A stretch of DNA of 64,000 nt from Gymnogyps californianus (Eukaryota; Chordata; Aves; Accipitriformes; Cathartidae): assembly GCF_018139145.2 (NCBI RefSeq), contig NC_059482.1:22033332-22097331 (forward strand), read 5' to 3'. A model generated the notes under the pieces. The model saw only the letters and a list, made by a program, of their open reading frames with translations. It ran no database searches and was not told the DNA's origin. Position numbers and translations under genes: made by a program. Of this stretch, positions 48,501 through 61,785 are shown piece after piece. Position 1 is the first letter of the stretch. Each line of letters opens with the position of its first letter.

Positions 48501-50640
48501 TTGACAACCCTTTCAGTGAAGAAATTTTTCCTAATATCCAATCTAAACCTCCCCTGGCGCAACTTGAGGTCGTTTCCTCTTGTCCTATTGCTTCTTACTT
48601 GGGAGAAGAGACCGACCCCCACCTCGCTACAACCTCCTTTCAGGTAGTTGTAGAGAGCAATAAGGTCTCCCCTCAGCCTCCTTTTCTCCAGGCTAAACCA
48701 CCCCAGTTCCCTCAGCTACTCCTCCTAAGACTTGTTCTCTAGACCCTTCACCAGCTTCGTTGCTCTTCTTTGGACCCGCTCCAGCACCTCAATGTCTTTC
48801 TTGTAGTGAGGGGCCCAAAACTGAACACAGTATTCGAGGTGCGGCCTCACCAGTGCCGAGTACAGCGGGACAATCACTTCCCTAGCCCTGCTGGCCACAC
48901 TATTTCTGATACAAGCCAGGATGCCATTGGCCTTGGCCACCTGGGCACACTGTCAGCTCATATTCAGCCGGCTGTCGACCAACACCCCAGGTCCTTTTCC
49001 GCCGGGCAGCTTTCCAGCCACTGTTCCCCAAGCCTGTAGCGTTGCATGGGGTTGTTGTGACCCAAGTGCAGGATCTGGCACTGAGCCTTGCTGAACCTCA
49101 TACAACTGGCCTCGGCCCATCGATCCAGCCTGTCCACACCCCTCTGCAGAGCCTTCCTACCCTCAAGCAGATCAGCACTCCCACCCAACTTGGTGTCATC
49201 TGCAAACTCACTGAGGGTGCGCTCGATCCCCTCGCCCAGATCATTGACAAAGATATTAAACAGAACTGGCCCCAATACCGAGCCCTGGGGAACACCACTT
49301 GTGACTGGCCGCCGACTGGATTTAACTCCATTCAGCACCACTCTTTGGGCCCGGCCATCCAGCCAGTTTTTTACCCAGCGAAGAGTATGCCCATCCAAGC
49401 CATGAGCAGCCAGTTTCTCCAGAAGAATGCTGTGGGAAACAGTGTCACAGGCTTTACTAAAGTCTAGGTAGACAACATTCACAGCCTTTCCCTCATCCAC
49501 TAAGTGGGTCACCTTGTCGTAGAAGGAGATCAGGTTAGTGAAGCAGGACCTGCCTTCCATGCTGACTGGGCACAGTCTGCACGATGTTCACATCCTGACC
49601 AGATGCCTTCACCAGCCAGGACCCTGAGAGGTCAGGCATCGGCCGAGTTGTCTGAAATGCTCCTATGAACCTCAATCCAAACCAAGCTCTTTTAATCTCA
49701 ATCTTCAAAACCTTCTCAGTGCAAGTTATGTGTATTCACGCCCAGTTCTCACAAAAGAGTTTCAGTCTCTAGAAGAACATAAACACTAATTCAATTCAAA
49801 GACACCCAACTGGAGACAGGTAGCCAACCAAACACAGAAGCAGGAATACAACCCCCCCCAGCCCGACCTTGGCTGGCTCCAGCCTCGTGCCTGATTCTCC
49901 AGCACACACACACATTACTGGCTGCCAAAACAGTAAATATTCCATATTTACTAAATTACTACTGTAATATTACAGCACTGGCTGTAACCCCGAGGTGTTA
50001 CAGAGCAAGCTTTGGCTTCACTGAGTTATTTCCCATCCTTCAGTTAAGTAGCAAGGCTGGACAACCTGTTATGAGCAATCTGCACTCTCTTGGAGTAGTC
50101 TAGCCTTTGTATTTTCCCTAGATGTATACAGGAATTGCTGCTTCTCAGAAAATCACCTATGGATTTAAAATGCAAGGAAAGCGTAGTTAGGGTGAGTTGG
50201 CCTACGTAGAAGTGACTGCAAAGCTATCTGTTGCATTTTTCATCATAAGCCTTCACAGCATTTTATAGGCAGAGCAAGAATAAATCATCTCATCCCTCAT
50301 TTACAGACTGTGCAACACAGATAAAAATTTAAGGCCAAAACATCCAGAAGCCCACATACAAGACGAGAAGGGCAAGACCAGCAGCGGCGAGGCAGGCAGC
50401 CTCCATCCCCTCCACGTTTAGCCCACAGCCTGGATGCAGTCACAGCTGCATCCCATGGGAAGAAAGGAAGAAATTGAGGGAGTTTCTCTTTCAGGGAGCA
50501 AAGCTTGCTCCCTGTCCAGCTCCGGTGGTGGGGGGAGAAGGGGCTCCAACTCCCAGTCCCCAACATGGAAAGTGCTGCAGCCTCCAGGTGCCTCTCACCC
50601 AGCACGAGAGCCTCCACTTTGCTCCACAGGCAACCTCACC
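42585..50640 (-). other. HYDIN: HYDIN 5' UTR intron (upper boundary unresolved)
   Basis: About 8 kb between the start-codon exon and the CpG island. It contains the CR1 copy at 48329-49590 and a short CA repeat at about 49903-49914. The plus-strand open frame at 45905-46594 (229 codons) has no domain. The upper limit shown is only a candidate donor position (GTGAGG on the minus strand, plus 50634-50639). Other GTGAG motifs occur nearby and I cannot choose between them. Confidence 0.5.
48329..49590 (-). mobile_element. CR1 LINE, 5'-truncated, defective reverse transcriptase
   Basis: About 1.26 kb of the 3' part of a CR1 non-LTR retrotransposon in the same orientation as HYDIN. The first open block (48964-49560) carries reverse-transcriptase motifs [34 protein letters not shown] and the catalytic [10 protein letters not shown] one-base loss near 48988 shifts the frame (EKDLG, then off-frame). 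A stop follows near 48957, and the next block resumes with [14 protein letters not shown] and [20 protein letters not shown]. Two more stops lie near 48718-48728, before the final [16 protein letters not shown] and [13 protein letters not shown] block. The 3' end shows as 'aaatcatttaggttggaaaagacc' on the plus strand. It is the best preserved repeat in the window, so it is relatively young, but it cannot be active. The upstream endonuclease domain is absent. The upper edge is approximate. Confidence 0.95.
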
Positions 50641-50817
50641 CCTAAAATCCTCCCCAAGAAAGTGGTTCCTTGCAGGGAAACAGATCCCAAAGGAGGACGA
50701 GCACAACCTACTGCCAGGAGAGGTTTGGCAGGACTGAGTTCACCCTGCCCCAGGCACACCCCTGCCTCTCCCCCCCGCCTCGCACAAGCGATCGCCCCAA
50801 CACCGCTGTGTGGGGCA

Positions 50818-50832
50818 GGGGGTGTCACCCCC
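50818..50832. repeat. GGGGGTG-T-CACCCCC inverted repeat in CpG island
   Basis: A perfect 7-base inverted repeat around a single T. It doubles as two opposed CACCC boxes, the class of site bound by KLF/Sp factors. The function is inference. Confidence 0.5.
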
Positions 50833-51082
50833 CCTCCGAGCTTCCCCCGCAGCCCCGGGTCTCTGCTCAGCCCCGCTCCCAAGCCCTCCCTCCTGAGGCT
50901 GAGCAGCCTGGGAGTACCGGCACCGAAAGCCGCCCTCCATATTTTGGCCGCGGAGGGGACACAGCTACCGTCACCCCAGCACGGGGGTGGTCACCAGTAT
51001 CCCCCACCTCTCCCACTCCGCAGGGGGACGCAAGGGCACACTCACACACTGGGTGCCTGCAGCCAGCCAGGCCGTTGCCCTC

Positions 51083-51096
51083 GTTCCCAAAGCAAC
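51083..51096 (-). promoter_or_regulatory. RFX X-box-like motif 1
   Basis: On the minus strand GTTGCTTTGGGAAC matches the X-box pattern GTHNYYATRRNAAC at 13 of 14 positions. RFX factors bind such imperfect palindromes in promoters of ciliary genes, usually close to the transcription start. Confidence 0.5.
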
Positions 51097-51121
51097 AGGG
51101 CCTCCTGGCCAGCCCCAACGC

Positions 51122-51135
51122 ACCACCATGGCAAC
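51122..51135 (+). promoter_or_regulatory. RFX X-box-like motif 2
   Basis: ACCACCATGGCAAC matches the X-box pattern at 12 of 14 positions. Only the first two bases differ, and the CCATGGCAAC core and right half-site are perfect. It lies 25 bases beyond motif 1, about two and a half helical turns. Confidence 0.5.
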
Positions 51136-54100
51136 AGCAGGGACGCAGAGAGGGGAGGAGGCGGCAGCGGCAGCTTCGGGATGTGATGGCGGACACGGAG
51201 CAGAGGGGACAGGGATGCTCAGCACCCACCCAGTCCCCGCAGAGGAGCGGTGGCTGCCTGCGGTCCCCCTGCTCCAGCACATCGTCTGCCAGCTCAGTGG
51301 AGAGGAGACCCAGAAAGCATCACAAGAGCCCAGGCCTGCCAAACTGCTTCAAAAGCTCACAGCTTCAGCAGGCAGCTCCTACCCACTTATTGCTGCCCCA
51401 GGATAACAGAAACCAGCTGCGCTTCCCCACATTTGTTGGGGCACAGACACTGGAGATGCCTGGCTAGCAGTGCCTTATCTCAAAGCAGTAACAGCAGCTC
51501 AGGGAAAGAATACAATGACCACAGCAAGCATGCAGTGAAACTGCCTCCAACACTCCCTCCCAGCTTCAGCACAGCCACAGCCGTGTGTGCTATCCCGAAA
51601 CAGAGTAGCAGTTAAAGAAATTCATGGCAGAATCCAAAGTGTTTCTCCCAGGTCTAAGCAAGCAAGCTAGCATGTAGGACCAGTCATGAAGAGAGCCATG
51701 CACCACCTGGAAACACCCTATATGTCCATATATCCTAAAAATAAAGTCACACACAACCCACAGAGGTGCCAGCACTGCCCTCAAAAGGGACTATCTGCTT
51801 TTCTCTCCTGCACACTTTGTCATAACCTGGATCCCAGTTCAACCAGCTCACCTGCTTTGCTGGCACTTCACACCTTGCAGCCTGCCCGTGGCAGGGCTCT
51901 CAGCACAGGCTGACACCGATGCACAAACCAGCACAACTGACCTTGTCATTCTCAGGGAAGCACTGTAATAAATAAACCCTGATAAGCACAGCCTAACAGA
52001 CACAGCTCTAAACTCTTCACTGAACCCAGGCTCCCCTTACTCCCTCACTGAGGAGCTCCAAGGGCTCTGAGCTCCATCCATCTGTGGTCAGCTCAAACAG
52101 ATGCACTTCACCTGAGTGCCTCTGCCCCATGCTCTTGTGCAGGGTCTGACACAGGGCTAAAGGGAGGGCAGCACTTGCTGAGTTTTGCTCAAATCCCTCA
52201 TGTTCGTTTCAAGGCCAGAGATGCTTCTGCAACTAGGAAAACAGAACTGGTTGTTTCCACCACAGCGGAAAACTGAAGTTGCATAAGATGGCAAGCAAGA
52301 GTGCTTCCAAATTAGATATCTGGAGATTAATTTCTGCTTCATAGTGAGCATCGCTAGTATTTCATTAAGAATCAGTCCAGGACACCTCAAACTCCAAGCC
52401 TTGGGCAAATGCCATGGGACTGCAAAGTGTGAAATAATTATCTAAAAGAACATGTCATTTACTCATCTTCCCCTCACTTCCTCTCAAACAAAAAGCTCCT
52501 GCCTAAATAACTAGACCTGAGAAGACCCACAGTCATTAAGGCACTTCACTTGGGAGCATGTGCATTGTGTTGCTGGGGAACAGCAAGCCTTCGGCAAGGC
52601 TCACCCTGTGCCACAGGAAAGGTACATAGCGGAATGCCTGATTGTCAGTGTACAGTCTCTTCCAAGGACTGAGCAACAAAATACAAATGCATGTGATAAA
52701 GTCACCCTTGGCATGCAGCACATCACCCTCTGGTGCCTTCAGCATGAGCACAACCTGGGCTCATCCTCCTCCCACCGTACTTTGGCCTTGGAGTTACATG
52801 CTACCTGTGGGCCGATTCCTTTTTTCCTTGTTTTCCCTACACCACTACAGAGATGAGCCAGTCATTAACCGACAGAGGGAAACACAGGGCTCTGAGGTCA
52901 GGCAGGCAGGGCAAGATGTGACCTGCAGTTCTTCCCAGCCACTGCTTTCCTTCATCAGCCTCTGATGAGCAAAGGTCAGCTTACTCACCCCCTTTTTACC
53001 AGGTAGACATTGTGATATGGATACCATAGCCTGACTGTTTCACTGTATTTTCTCATATAAAGACCCATCAAGATCTTATAGATGTTGCAGAAAGTTTAGG
53101 CAGGTTTTTTTCCCTAGACAGGTTCAATCCAAAGTAAAGCAGAGTTCACAGTACAAGAGAAGCCTGGGACAGGGGAGCTCAAACATGCTGGACAGGGAAA
53201 AACACATGCTGAAATTTTTTTATGCACATGCCTTGACTCCGAAGCCTTTTTTGACTTGGCTCCTCTTCCCACATCCCAACTCCCATACGTAACTCCCTTA
53301 TTTCAACTCCAGACAAATCTCCATCTGCTGTTGCCAGACCCTGGGCTGGACATAACCAAGCCCATCAACTGGAGGGCAACCACACCAGCACACAGAGCAC
53401 CACAGTTTATTCACTGTGGAAATTCCAAATTACAGCATTGAAGAGGTCACTACTTGGTAAGAGCACACCAAGACAGTCTGCAGGTGCTAACTTCAGCCAC
53501 CCAGGCTAGAGAAACACAGCACCCCAAGGGCCCCAGCTCTAATCCTGGCTCAGCCAGGCTCTTCAGCCTCCCTGCAGTGCCCACTGCTAGAGGGAGAGCA
53601 TGGGTAAACCTTGCGAAACCTGCTCCCAGCCTGGAGGGAGGGAAGCTCCCTTTGCCAGGGCCTTAAACACCCAGACAAAATCCTTGCAGGCAGCAGGGAA
53701 TAGCTGATGCAGCCCTGTGAAAGGGGAGCTGCAGAGACCCTGGTGACCAAGCAGAAGGGGACCAGTGCTCTCTGCAAAAAGCAGCTTTATTTGATTCTCT
53801 TGACTTTTGCACACAAAGCCCTTGGGGGACTCCGGCGTTTGCAAAACACATACATTCTACCAAAGCTGCTTAATTTCTGATGGCAGGGAAGGTGAACACT
53901 GCAGATTATTACTTCTTCTAGCTAACAGGGACTTTGAGGGATAGGAATACACTGCATTCCCAGGGAACACAGCAGGGAGATGTCACTGCAGGTGTACACT
54001 GTGAGCTAGACTGCTGGTAGCTGAGCAGAGGGAGGCCACAGCCAGCTTGTCCTGTAGCTTCTTCACCATAACCATGGCTCTTGATGGCTACAGACACCAT

Positions 54101-57100
54101 GCAGCCCTGCCAAGCTGCCATTTTTGAACAGCAATGGACCTGAAATGAAAATCAATATGGGCATACATACTTTGCAAGCCTACACACACGGTTCAGGACA
54201 CCCTGCAGGAGGTAGAAGACTGCAGCCACCGCTTTCTGACCCAGTGCTGGGCTTCACCATGCTTGGAGATAGAAAAGTCATACGACAGACCTTCCCTCTC
54301 ACAGAGCTTGCTACTCATACACAGGCATAGCTGAGACAGTGAAGTGGAGGGAATACCAAGTCTCTTCCAGGCTTCTTCCTCAGGACAGCACTTATCAGTT
54401 CAAAGAAGGCTTGCAAGCTAGGCACAAAATGAAGCATCAGCCATCTCCTCCAGGGGAGACCCACACTTTCAAAAAGAGAGCCCAGAAGGTGAAATTCCCA
54501 CCACCACAGATGCTCAGGACCATGGACTCAGAAGAGGTATGGGGTTTATATCACTGCCCCCTCTCGATTCCTGGGCTTGTACATACCCATCTCTGCTCCC
54601 ACAGGGACCAACAAGCCCCTCTTCTCTTGCCAACACCCTCTCTGCCCCATGAGCTCACCTCTGTTTTCCTTCACAATATCCAACTGTCACCATTAAGTTC
54701 AGCTTGGAGCCATCGTTCCCGATTCACACTTAGCTCTCAGTTGCCTGCCTGCATTTCTGACTCAAAGAAGGACACATTTCAAGCAGCGCAGACTGCAGCT
54801 AGTCCCAAGGAAGCGGAGAGGGGATCATACTTGCACACAGCCCAGCACAGAAGCAAGCCAGCCACCTCAGCACTTCAAACAAGCCACCCTTCTCCATCCT
54901 AGCAGGATCTGACCAAACCAGGCTGTTGGTCCTGCTCTCTTTAGAGGCACAGATAACTTAGCTCATGCAGGGAGCTGCTCTACAGGGCTGAAAATCCTTC
55001 CCCGCATCCCTTGGGAAATGCTGCTTACATAGCTCTTATCCTTCAGCAGAAACAAATGAGCACACAGCCAAGGGCAACAGGCAGGCATGTTGCATTATTA
55101 ACCTCTCTCTTGCTGCAGTGCTAGAAGGACACAGAGCACTATCAGCCAGCGTCCCCCGAAAGCCCGGCTGCAGGCTCTGAGATGAGACCTGACAGCACAG
55201 GCACTGTCTAGCTTCTGAACACCAAAACCAGAGTCCCTGGAGGGGTTTGAAACAGGCACATCAAACATCTTTCCTGTCATCACTGCTGCACCCACCAGAT
55301 CAAACCCACAGAATAACTGGACTCATTTGGTGTCTTGCAGAGGACACAGAGCTGCAGCAAAGGCAAAGTCAAGGGCTGCAATTAGGATCCAGGGAGAGGA
55401 GGGAAGTGCTGGCACAGACAGCTTACACGATCAGATGGGAGCATTCACTACTCCCATTTTAACCCATGAAGGAAGAACTCTAGTGCTCAGTTAAAGAAAG
55501 GACTGACTGCAACACTGTCCTGTCAAATCATTTTAGATGCTATCAAAACATTTCCTACTGAACAACTGCAGTGAGATCACTTACCCAACCGCAACTTCAT
55601 GAAGTCCCAAGTAGGTGCCCATAATCCTCTTTAATCCAAGCAGGGTTCGTATTTGTTTTCTTCTGAGAAAGAAGGAAAATAAAGGTGGCTCCTTTTAGCC
55701 ATGTTTCCCCTGCCTTCCTCTGAGCAATGCAATCTCACATCGCAGGGGAGAACATTGATTTTTTTGGTAGCACGGACCTTAATGCACAGCCCTGGGTTTG
55801 CTTTCTCCCTTTTTATTCCCACGTTTGGAATCAATTTTGTTTCCTCACTTTTTGCTTATTTTACATCTCACTTCCAAACCCTGAACTGCTTCTCTACTCC
55901 TTTTCTAAATCAAGACAATATTTCAAATGCCTACGTTTTGGAGACCCTGACAGTAGCTGTGCAGCCATGAAATCCAAAGAGAGTAAATTGTTTTTTCCCC
56001 ACTGCTTTTTAAAACAAAGCAAAGTCCTTGGCCTCAACAAGTGTAATGCCTCCTAGGTTTTCTTTTTCCTTAATACTATGAAACCATTTAACCCAGCCAG
56101 CTGCCTTTGTGTAAACACAGAAGAAAATTTACAAGCCCTAAGAAATTAATCACAGTTCAAGTGGAATCTCTGACATGGAGGTTAGCAAGGCAGTAACTGA
56201 GGCTGTGATTGCCAGGAGACAATGCCACAGGAATATGGGTAGATTTTGGATGGAGGTTCAGGCCTGACTCAGCAAGGAACTGCCATAGCATCTCAGCCTA
56301 AACAAGAAAGTGGACAGATGTCAAGGGCACTGATCACCTATGCAGTTACAGGATGGTTCGATAGCTGTTCCTGGGGCTGACACTACCTTAATCCCAACTG
56401 TCTTCACCTCATGTTTCTCTGGCAACTAAAAACCATCTGAGTCCCCACGATATTGAAGACAGAAACATGCTGCAGTACCGCCACACTGCAGGATCAGGGC
56501 TTAGTGGTCTTCCACAGTCACAGAGCAGAGGTCAGTCTCTTCTCCTTCACACCCAGCTCTTCTCTCAGCTGGCAGGGTCCTGCCAGGTCACTCTCCATCC
56601 CACCCAGTGCCATGGGGCACCACAGGCTGGGGAGCACCAGGCCCTCCTCTCCTCCACCCAAGATACAGAACCTCCTTCAGAGCCTAAGCACATGGCAGCT
56701 CTCTACTACTTGGCATCACAGGCATTTAAAACCATGGCAATACCTGAGCACCCATAGCCCAGCAAGATCCTCCCATGGTCAGCTCCAAGGACCACACTAA
56801 ATGCCACAAGCAGTCCTTCCCTCCAACTTCTCCAGGCCAAGAAAAAAACCCTCATGGGTTTTAACCGGGTCCACAACAGCTTGGTTGGCATTTGCAGCTT
56901 CTGGCATCACTTGGCAGCTCCATTTGCAGGAGGACTGGTCTCCTTGGCTCCTGGCTTCACCGCAAGTCAGTCATCCACAGCCCCAACAGGTCTAGTACCT
57001 CTCCTGCAGGGTACTTTCAAACACCAACATCTGGTTCTGTCATTTGAACCAAGGGAGAGGAAGATTAGAAAAAACAACAGTTGTAAGCGGGACACAGGGA

Positions 57101-57394
57101 AGGGACAAACCCAGCCCGTGACATGCTTTTCAACCTGAGCCCACAGGAGCACCTGGCACAATCACAGCAGCTACAAAGCACCTTACGGTGTTCAGAAGCA
57201 GTGCTGTGAAAGGAGTAGCTTGTTTTATTTATCACTTGTGAAGCACTGAAGGGACAAGCTGGTCTCCTTGCCGCTGCCAGGCCAGGTAGTGCAGCTCCCT
57301 GCAGCACAGAGGGCTCCACTAAGAGGTGCTGGGGCAGTCTGCAGGCACCAGCTCCGCTGTGCAGGGAAGTGACAAACTGAAGCAGGCACCAAGG

Positions 57395-57408
57395 AAAAAA
57401 AAAAAAAA
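57395..57408 (+). repeat. A14 homopolymer
   Basis: Fourteen consecutive A residues without an adjoining retrocopy that I can recognise. Confidence 0.9.
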
Positions 57409-60400
57409 TCAAAGCTGAATGTGGCTTTACCTGCTCTGGGCAGTTGCCTTCACAGGCCCAATACAACCATGCAACAGCCACAACTGCCGAGTTTGAACTC
57501 AAGCAAAATCCCAAAGCAACTGCTGGTTTGCTTAAGCTGGGACTACTGGATTGCCCTTTGCTTAGTCAAATATTTGACTGCATTTGTATCTGAAAGTCTT
57601 TTGCCAAAAAGACTAGGAGTTTTCTTAAAGGACAGCCATGCAGAGGCCATCCTGGGCTGGAACCTGAGCCAGAGCTTTCTGATTTTTAAACAGTGCACCT
57701 AGTGCATCCCTTAAAAGAGCCTCTGCTCTCCGCCGTGGAGGTACTGTCAGACTCTACAGCTTTTATGTGATCGAGGTCTCCACGCTGACTCCCAGCACAT
57801 CGCATTTAGGCAGCGGGAGCAGAGGGGTAGATTTTAATTTTCCACCTAGAGATTGTCCAAGCTGAACTGTTAAACGAGCTCCTCAGGTTCTTCCTTTGAA
57901 CCTCTTCCCATCCTTCACACGTCCCAAGAACTACCATGAATCAAAGAGCCAGCAACAAAACCAGCCCCAAACATCTCCTGCAGATTCTCCTTGAGAGAAA
58001 CCTTCCCACTCATGAAAGACCAGCCTTGTAATAAACATATGGCCTCAAAAGCAGAGGGGAAAACCCTTCAAAGCACAAAGCAGGAGTGGAGCCACTCATG
58101 AAATTAGAGTGGCTGATCAGAAAAGCTGACAGGTCTGTGTAGGGAGCACCAAAGGCCTGAAAGAATGAACCTGTCAAGCCACTGATAGCATTTAAAACAG
58201 CTGGGATTTTAGAAGACAGTAACCACATTAAAAAAACACAAGTGAGGTTAAAAAAATTAAAAGATAGGCACCCCAGTAGGTCCAGGAACAGCCAGGTTTG
58301 CATCTCTGACTATCAGCACAAGCATCTCTGAGTTTCAAGGCTCAGAGTTGCAGGACAGACCCACCCAATCCGGAGCTGTCAGCCTCACTGCAGAGGTTTT
58401 GTTTCCCTGTATCAGGTCTGTTATAGGAACAGCTCAAGAGGGTGCAGGTTTGATTTGAGCAGCCTCTCTCTGCCAAGGATGAAAGCAAGGATCTGAGTAC
58501 CCCATTTGTGACTTCCTCTCACACTGAAAAGTCTTCCTAGTGCACTCTGGCACCTGATCTCATTAAAAGGGAAGACAGGGAACAGATGGAGACATAAAAA
58601 GAAGCTGTCAGCTGCCAGCCACTGACCCCCATCTGACTCCATCCCTCTCCCCACTGCGGCAGAAGCTCAACTGGCTGGAAGGACAACAACAAGGCCAGCA
58701 GGAGACAAGGAGGATTTCAGGTGGGCAATAAACAGCAGGAGCAGATGAAATCTTGATAAAGAGCTCCTTTTGTCAGGAAGAAATTCATCTGCAATCAGGA
58801 GAGACAACGCCTGAGGACTGTGCCATGTCCAGGAACCCTCCTGTCCCTGCAAACAGTGAGGAGCAGTGTGCTGGCTGAAACAGCCACGATGTCTGAAGCC
58901 TTTCCAGCATGCCTGTGCCTTCAGGCACCAGCAAACCCAGGAGCAAAGTCCCAGTACACGAGCTGGGATCCCCAGCAGGCTCTACAGGAATCTCACACTC
59001 CTATCTCACAGCCTGTAGTTCAGGTATACAAGCATTCTAGGAAGCCTCAGCAGCCCCAGGTGATGTCCTATAACCAAGAGCATAAGAGAAGGTACATATA
59101 TCCACCACCCTTCCTTTCAAGGTGTTTGCTTCGCTCCTGTCCCCAGAGCATCCCCCTTGGGCTCCACCACAGAGACAGCCCTGCAACTTTCCTTTACAAA
59201 GCAGCACAGGGACTCCCAGGGCAACCGGGCCACAGAAGAAACCTTCCCCATTTCCTTAACCAACCCAAAACCTTTTCCTCTGTCCTATAGACAGAAAAAA
59301 AATTCCCCCCCCATGCCAGAGGCAGCACATAAGATGGACTAAGGATGACACTGAAGGTCACAACTCTGCAATCATCTAATTACAGCTCCGCCAGGGACCA
59401 GGCAAGGTGTTTGATCTCACAGGGACTCAACTGTCCTACCTGCAAGGCAAGTCCAGCAATACTTATTTGGGAAAAGGCAAAGTCACAAGGGCCAACAAAC
59501 AACTCACATTCAACACAGTGCTGTGTATGCTATGGAGAGGCTTATCTATCCTCTCTCTGTAATTAGCCTCTCTCTAACATCTGAGCAGCCCAGTGTTTTT
59601 AGCAACATATAGAATAAGCTCTCTTAGTAGAAAATTATATCTTTTACCAGACTAACTTGAAGGGAACAAAAAGTATTACTGACAAACCTTATCTTACCCA
59701 TATCCTTACAGCACGCTGGCTAGATCAACATATCTTTAAAACATGTGCCTGCAGCAGTCCTGAAAGGCAGGGAAGAAAAAAAGGCATCTCAGCTTTGTGG
59801 ATAGAACTGCGATGCAGATGATATTGCACAGGAAAATTAAGGTATAAGTTTATTACGCATCAGCTTTTCTCCAGCAACTGCCTAGAAGCAGGGTCTTGTC
59901 CCATAGAAGACACAAGGTGTCATACTCCACATTTGCTGTGGGCTTAGATGCCCAGCACATCTGCGGTCAGGTTACAGCTGCCTGCCTCCTGCCTTGGTCA
60001 CCCACCTAAAAACCTTGAAGAGGGAAATGAAAGGCCACTGAGCATCCAGCTGGTGCCTTCAGCCCTCAGCATCATCTATCTCTAAAGAAAAACAGAACAG
60101 GGCAAGTAAAATTATGCCCAGGCACCAGGACCTTCTAGAGGCATCCATCAGCTGAACTTCTAAGAGAGAAACAAGTATCTACAGTTTCTTTTTAGCACAG
60201 CCTCAAGGCAGATGCCTTCTTTTAACCCTCTCTGGCTGCTGCTCCCACCTTTTTAATTAGGAACTGAATGCTAATTTCTCCCAGACAGGTTCACAATAAC
60301 TTGCTGGGCTGAACACAGAAAGATTGCTTCGGTTGAATTTTCCTATGACTAGGAGACTGAGGTTTCCAAACCTGTTTGGAAACTATTTTTTTTCCTGGCT

Positions 60401-61785
60401 GGTCTCACCAGCACTGAGAACTCCTTTTACAAATGATCTCTCATTAAAGATACATCTGGGATTAACCAAGCTAGCTACATCAAACCTTCACAAGGAATCG
60501 CTGGGCTGCAAGGGGAACTTATGAATCTCCTTATGGAGCAGATCTGGGTAATTAGCCCAGCAATGAGACTGGTCAGGAAGCCAGCTTGTGAATAACACCT
60601 CTCCATGAGCAAAAGCAGTGACAGCTTTGCAGGCTGACTCTGGAAGGCTCCAGCTGCTAACAGAACACAGCTCCCTCCTCCACCGGTTTGCAAGCCCTCC
60701 CTCCCCAGGCAGAGGCAACAGATTAGATAGCAAACCTCCCTTCAGACAGGACATTTGAGTCTATGATGGCAGCTTCAGTCCCTGGGCTTAGCTTTGCTCC
60801 TCTCCATGGCTGAGAAAGCTTTTCTGCCTTGTTGGACACACTAGTCCCTCTCTGCCCTGAACTTGAGAGAGGACCCTGGGGAGGTCAGACCAGCCCCTCC
60901 ATGCCTTCAAGCTTGCTGGGCTGTATCTCCGTGCAATCCACAGTCCCCGCACATAAAGGCAGCCCTTTTTTTTCAGTCTCACTGGCAAAGCAAGCTGAAA
61001 AGCAGTTGGGGAGGAGCATTCACTTGGGAGAGCAGGATTTCTCCTTCCCAGCCAGCAGCATTTGCAGGGCAGCAGACAAACTGGCTGACATTTGCAGAGA
61101 GCTCTGAAGGCACATAACCCTCTAGAAATGCCCATCATTAGTCCTGCTATTCTTGGCCCACAAAGCTTGTTTGTCTCCCACAAAAGCTACAAGAGCGCAC
61201 AACTCTTGCACACATCCTGTCTCCCTGGGAACTAATCCTATGCTTGTCCTCCTTGACTTAACCATCCATTCAAGCCCACAGCAAAATTTCCAGGCCTAGA
61301 AACACCTGGCATGAAATGAAAACAAAGGTCAGATATCAAGTGCAACCTCTCCTGGGGATGTATGCCCAACAAGAAACCCTCTCTCATTATGGTCCTAATC
61401 CAGGTAAGCCTGAAACAGCTGCTCCTGAAGAGAGAAGCAACACAAGGAACTCCCCAGCACATCCCTCCCAAAGCCCTGCTCGGTCCCCCGGCAGGGCAGA
61501 GGTTGCTGCCAGCACACGCTCCCTGCCTTCCCAAATTCCCCCCTCGACATTCCCACTTGCCCCAAGTCTATGTACAGGTCCATCTGGCAACTTCACAGCA
61601 ACAGCAGTTGTCTTTCCAGTAAAATAAATTCATCTAGAAGAGAAAAGGCAGCTAGCATCTGCTCCCCAGCACAGCTTGCAGCAGACAGGAATATTGCTAC
61701 ATTTCTACATGTTTTGTAATGCTTGTTTCTCTTCCTTTCACTCCTCATAAAGCAGACCGCACAAGTCATCAGCAGGATCAGGCAC

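Larger units (their letters stand above)
50776..51284 (-). promoter_or_regulatory. HYDIN: CpG island, candidate HYDIN promoter
   Basis: By hand count about 31 CpG dinucleotides fall in roughly 510 bases of GC-rich sequence, against almost none in the flanks. It is the only such island in the window, and it lies about 8.2 kb upstream of the start-codon exon. Two RFX X-box-like motifs lie inside it. The transcription start and the donor of the first non-coding exon are not resolved. The island could also drive a divergent plus-strand transcript, for which I see no coding support. Confidence 0.6.

Noticed and set aside
51040..51045. GTGAGT on the minus strand as donor of the first non-coding exon
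   Set aside because: The preceding exon bases (GTGT) fit poorly, and the site is only about 40 bases from the X-boxes, leaving little room for a transcription start. GTGAGG at 50634-50639 is an equally unproven alternative.
50434..51467. Two overlapping long plus-strand open frames (250 and 265 codons) over the CpG island
   Set aside because: They are proline-, serine- and glycine-rich translations of GC-rich DNA, in different frames, with no domain and no downstream exons. Stop codons are rare by chance in such sequence.
58010..58303. Minus-strand frame with a hydrophobic, membrane-like N-terminus
   Set aside because: The hydrophobicity comes from the reverse reading of an A-rich stretch. 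There is no family match, promoter or partner exon.
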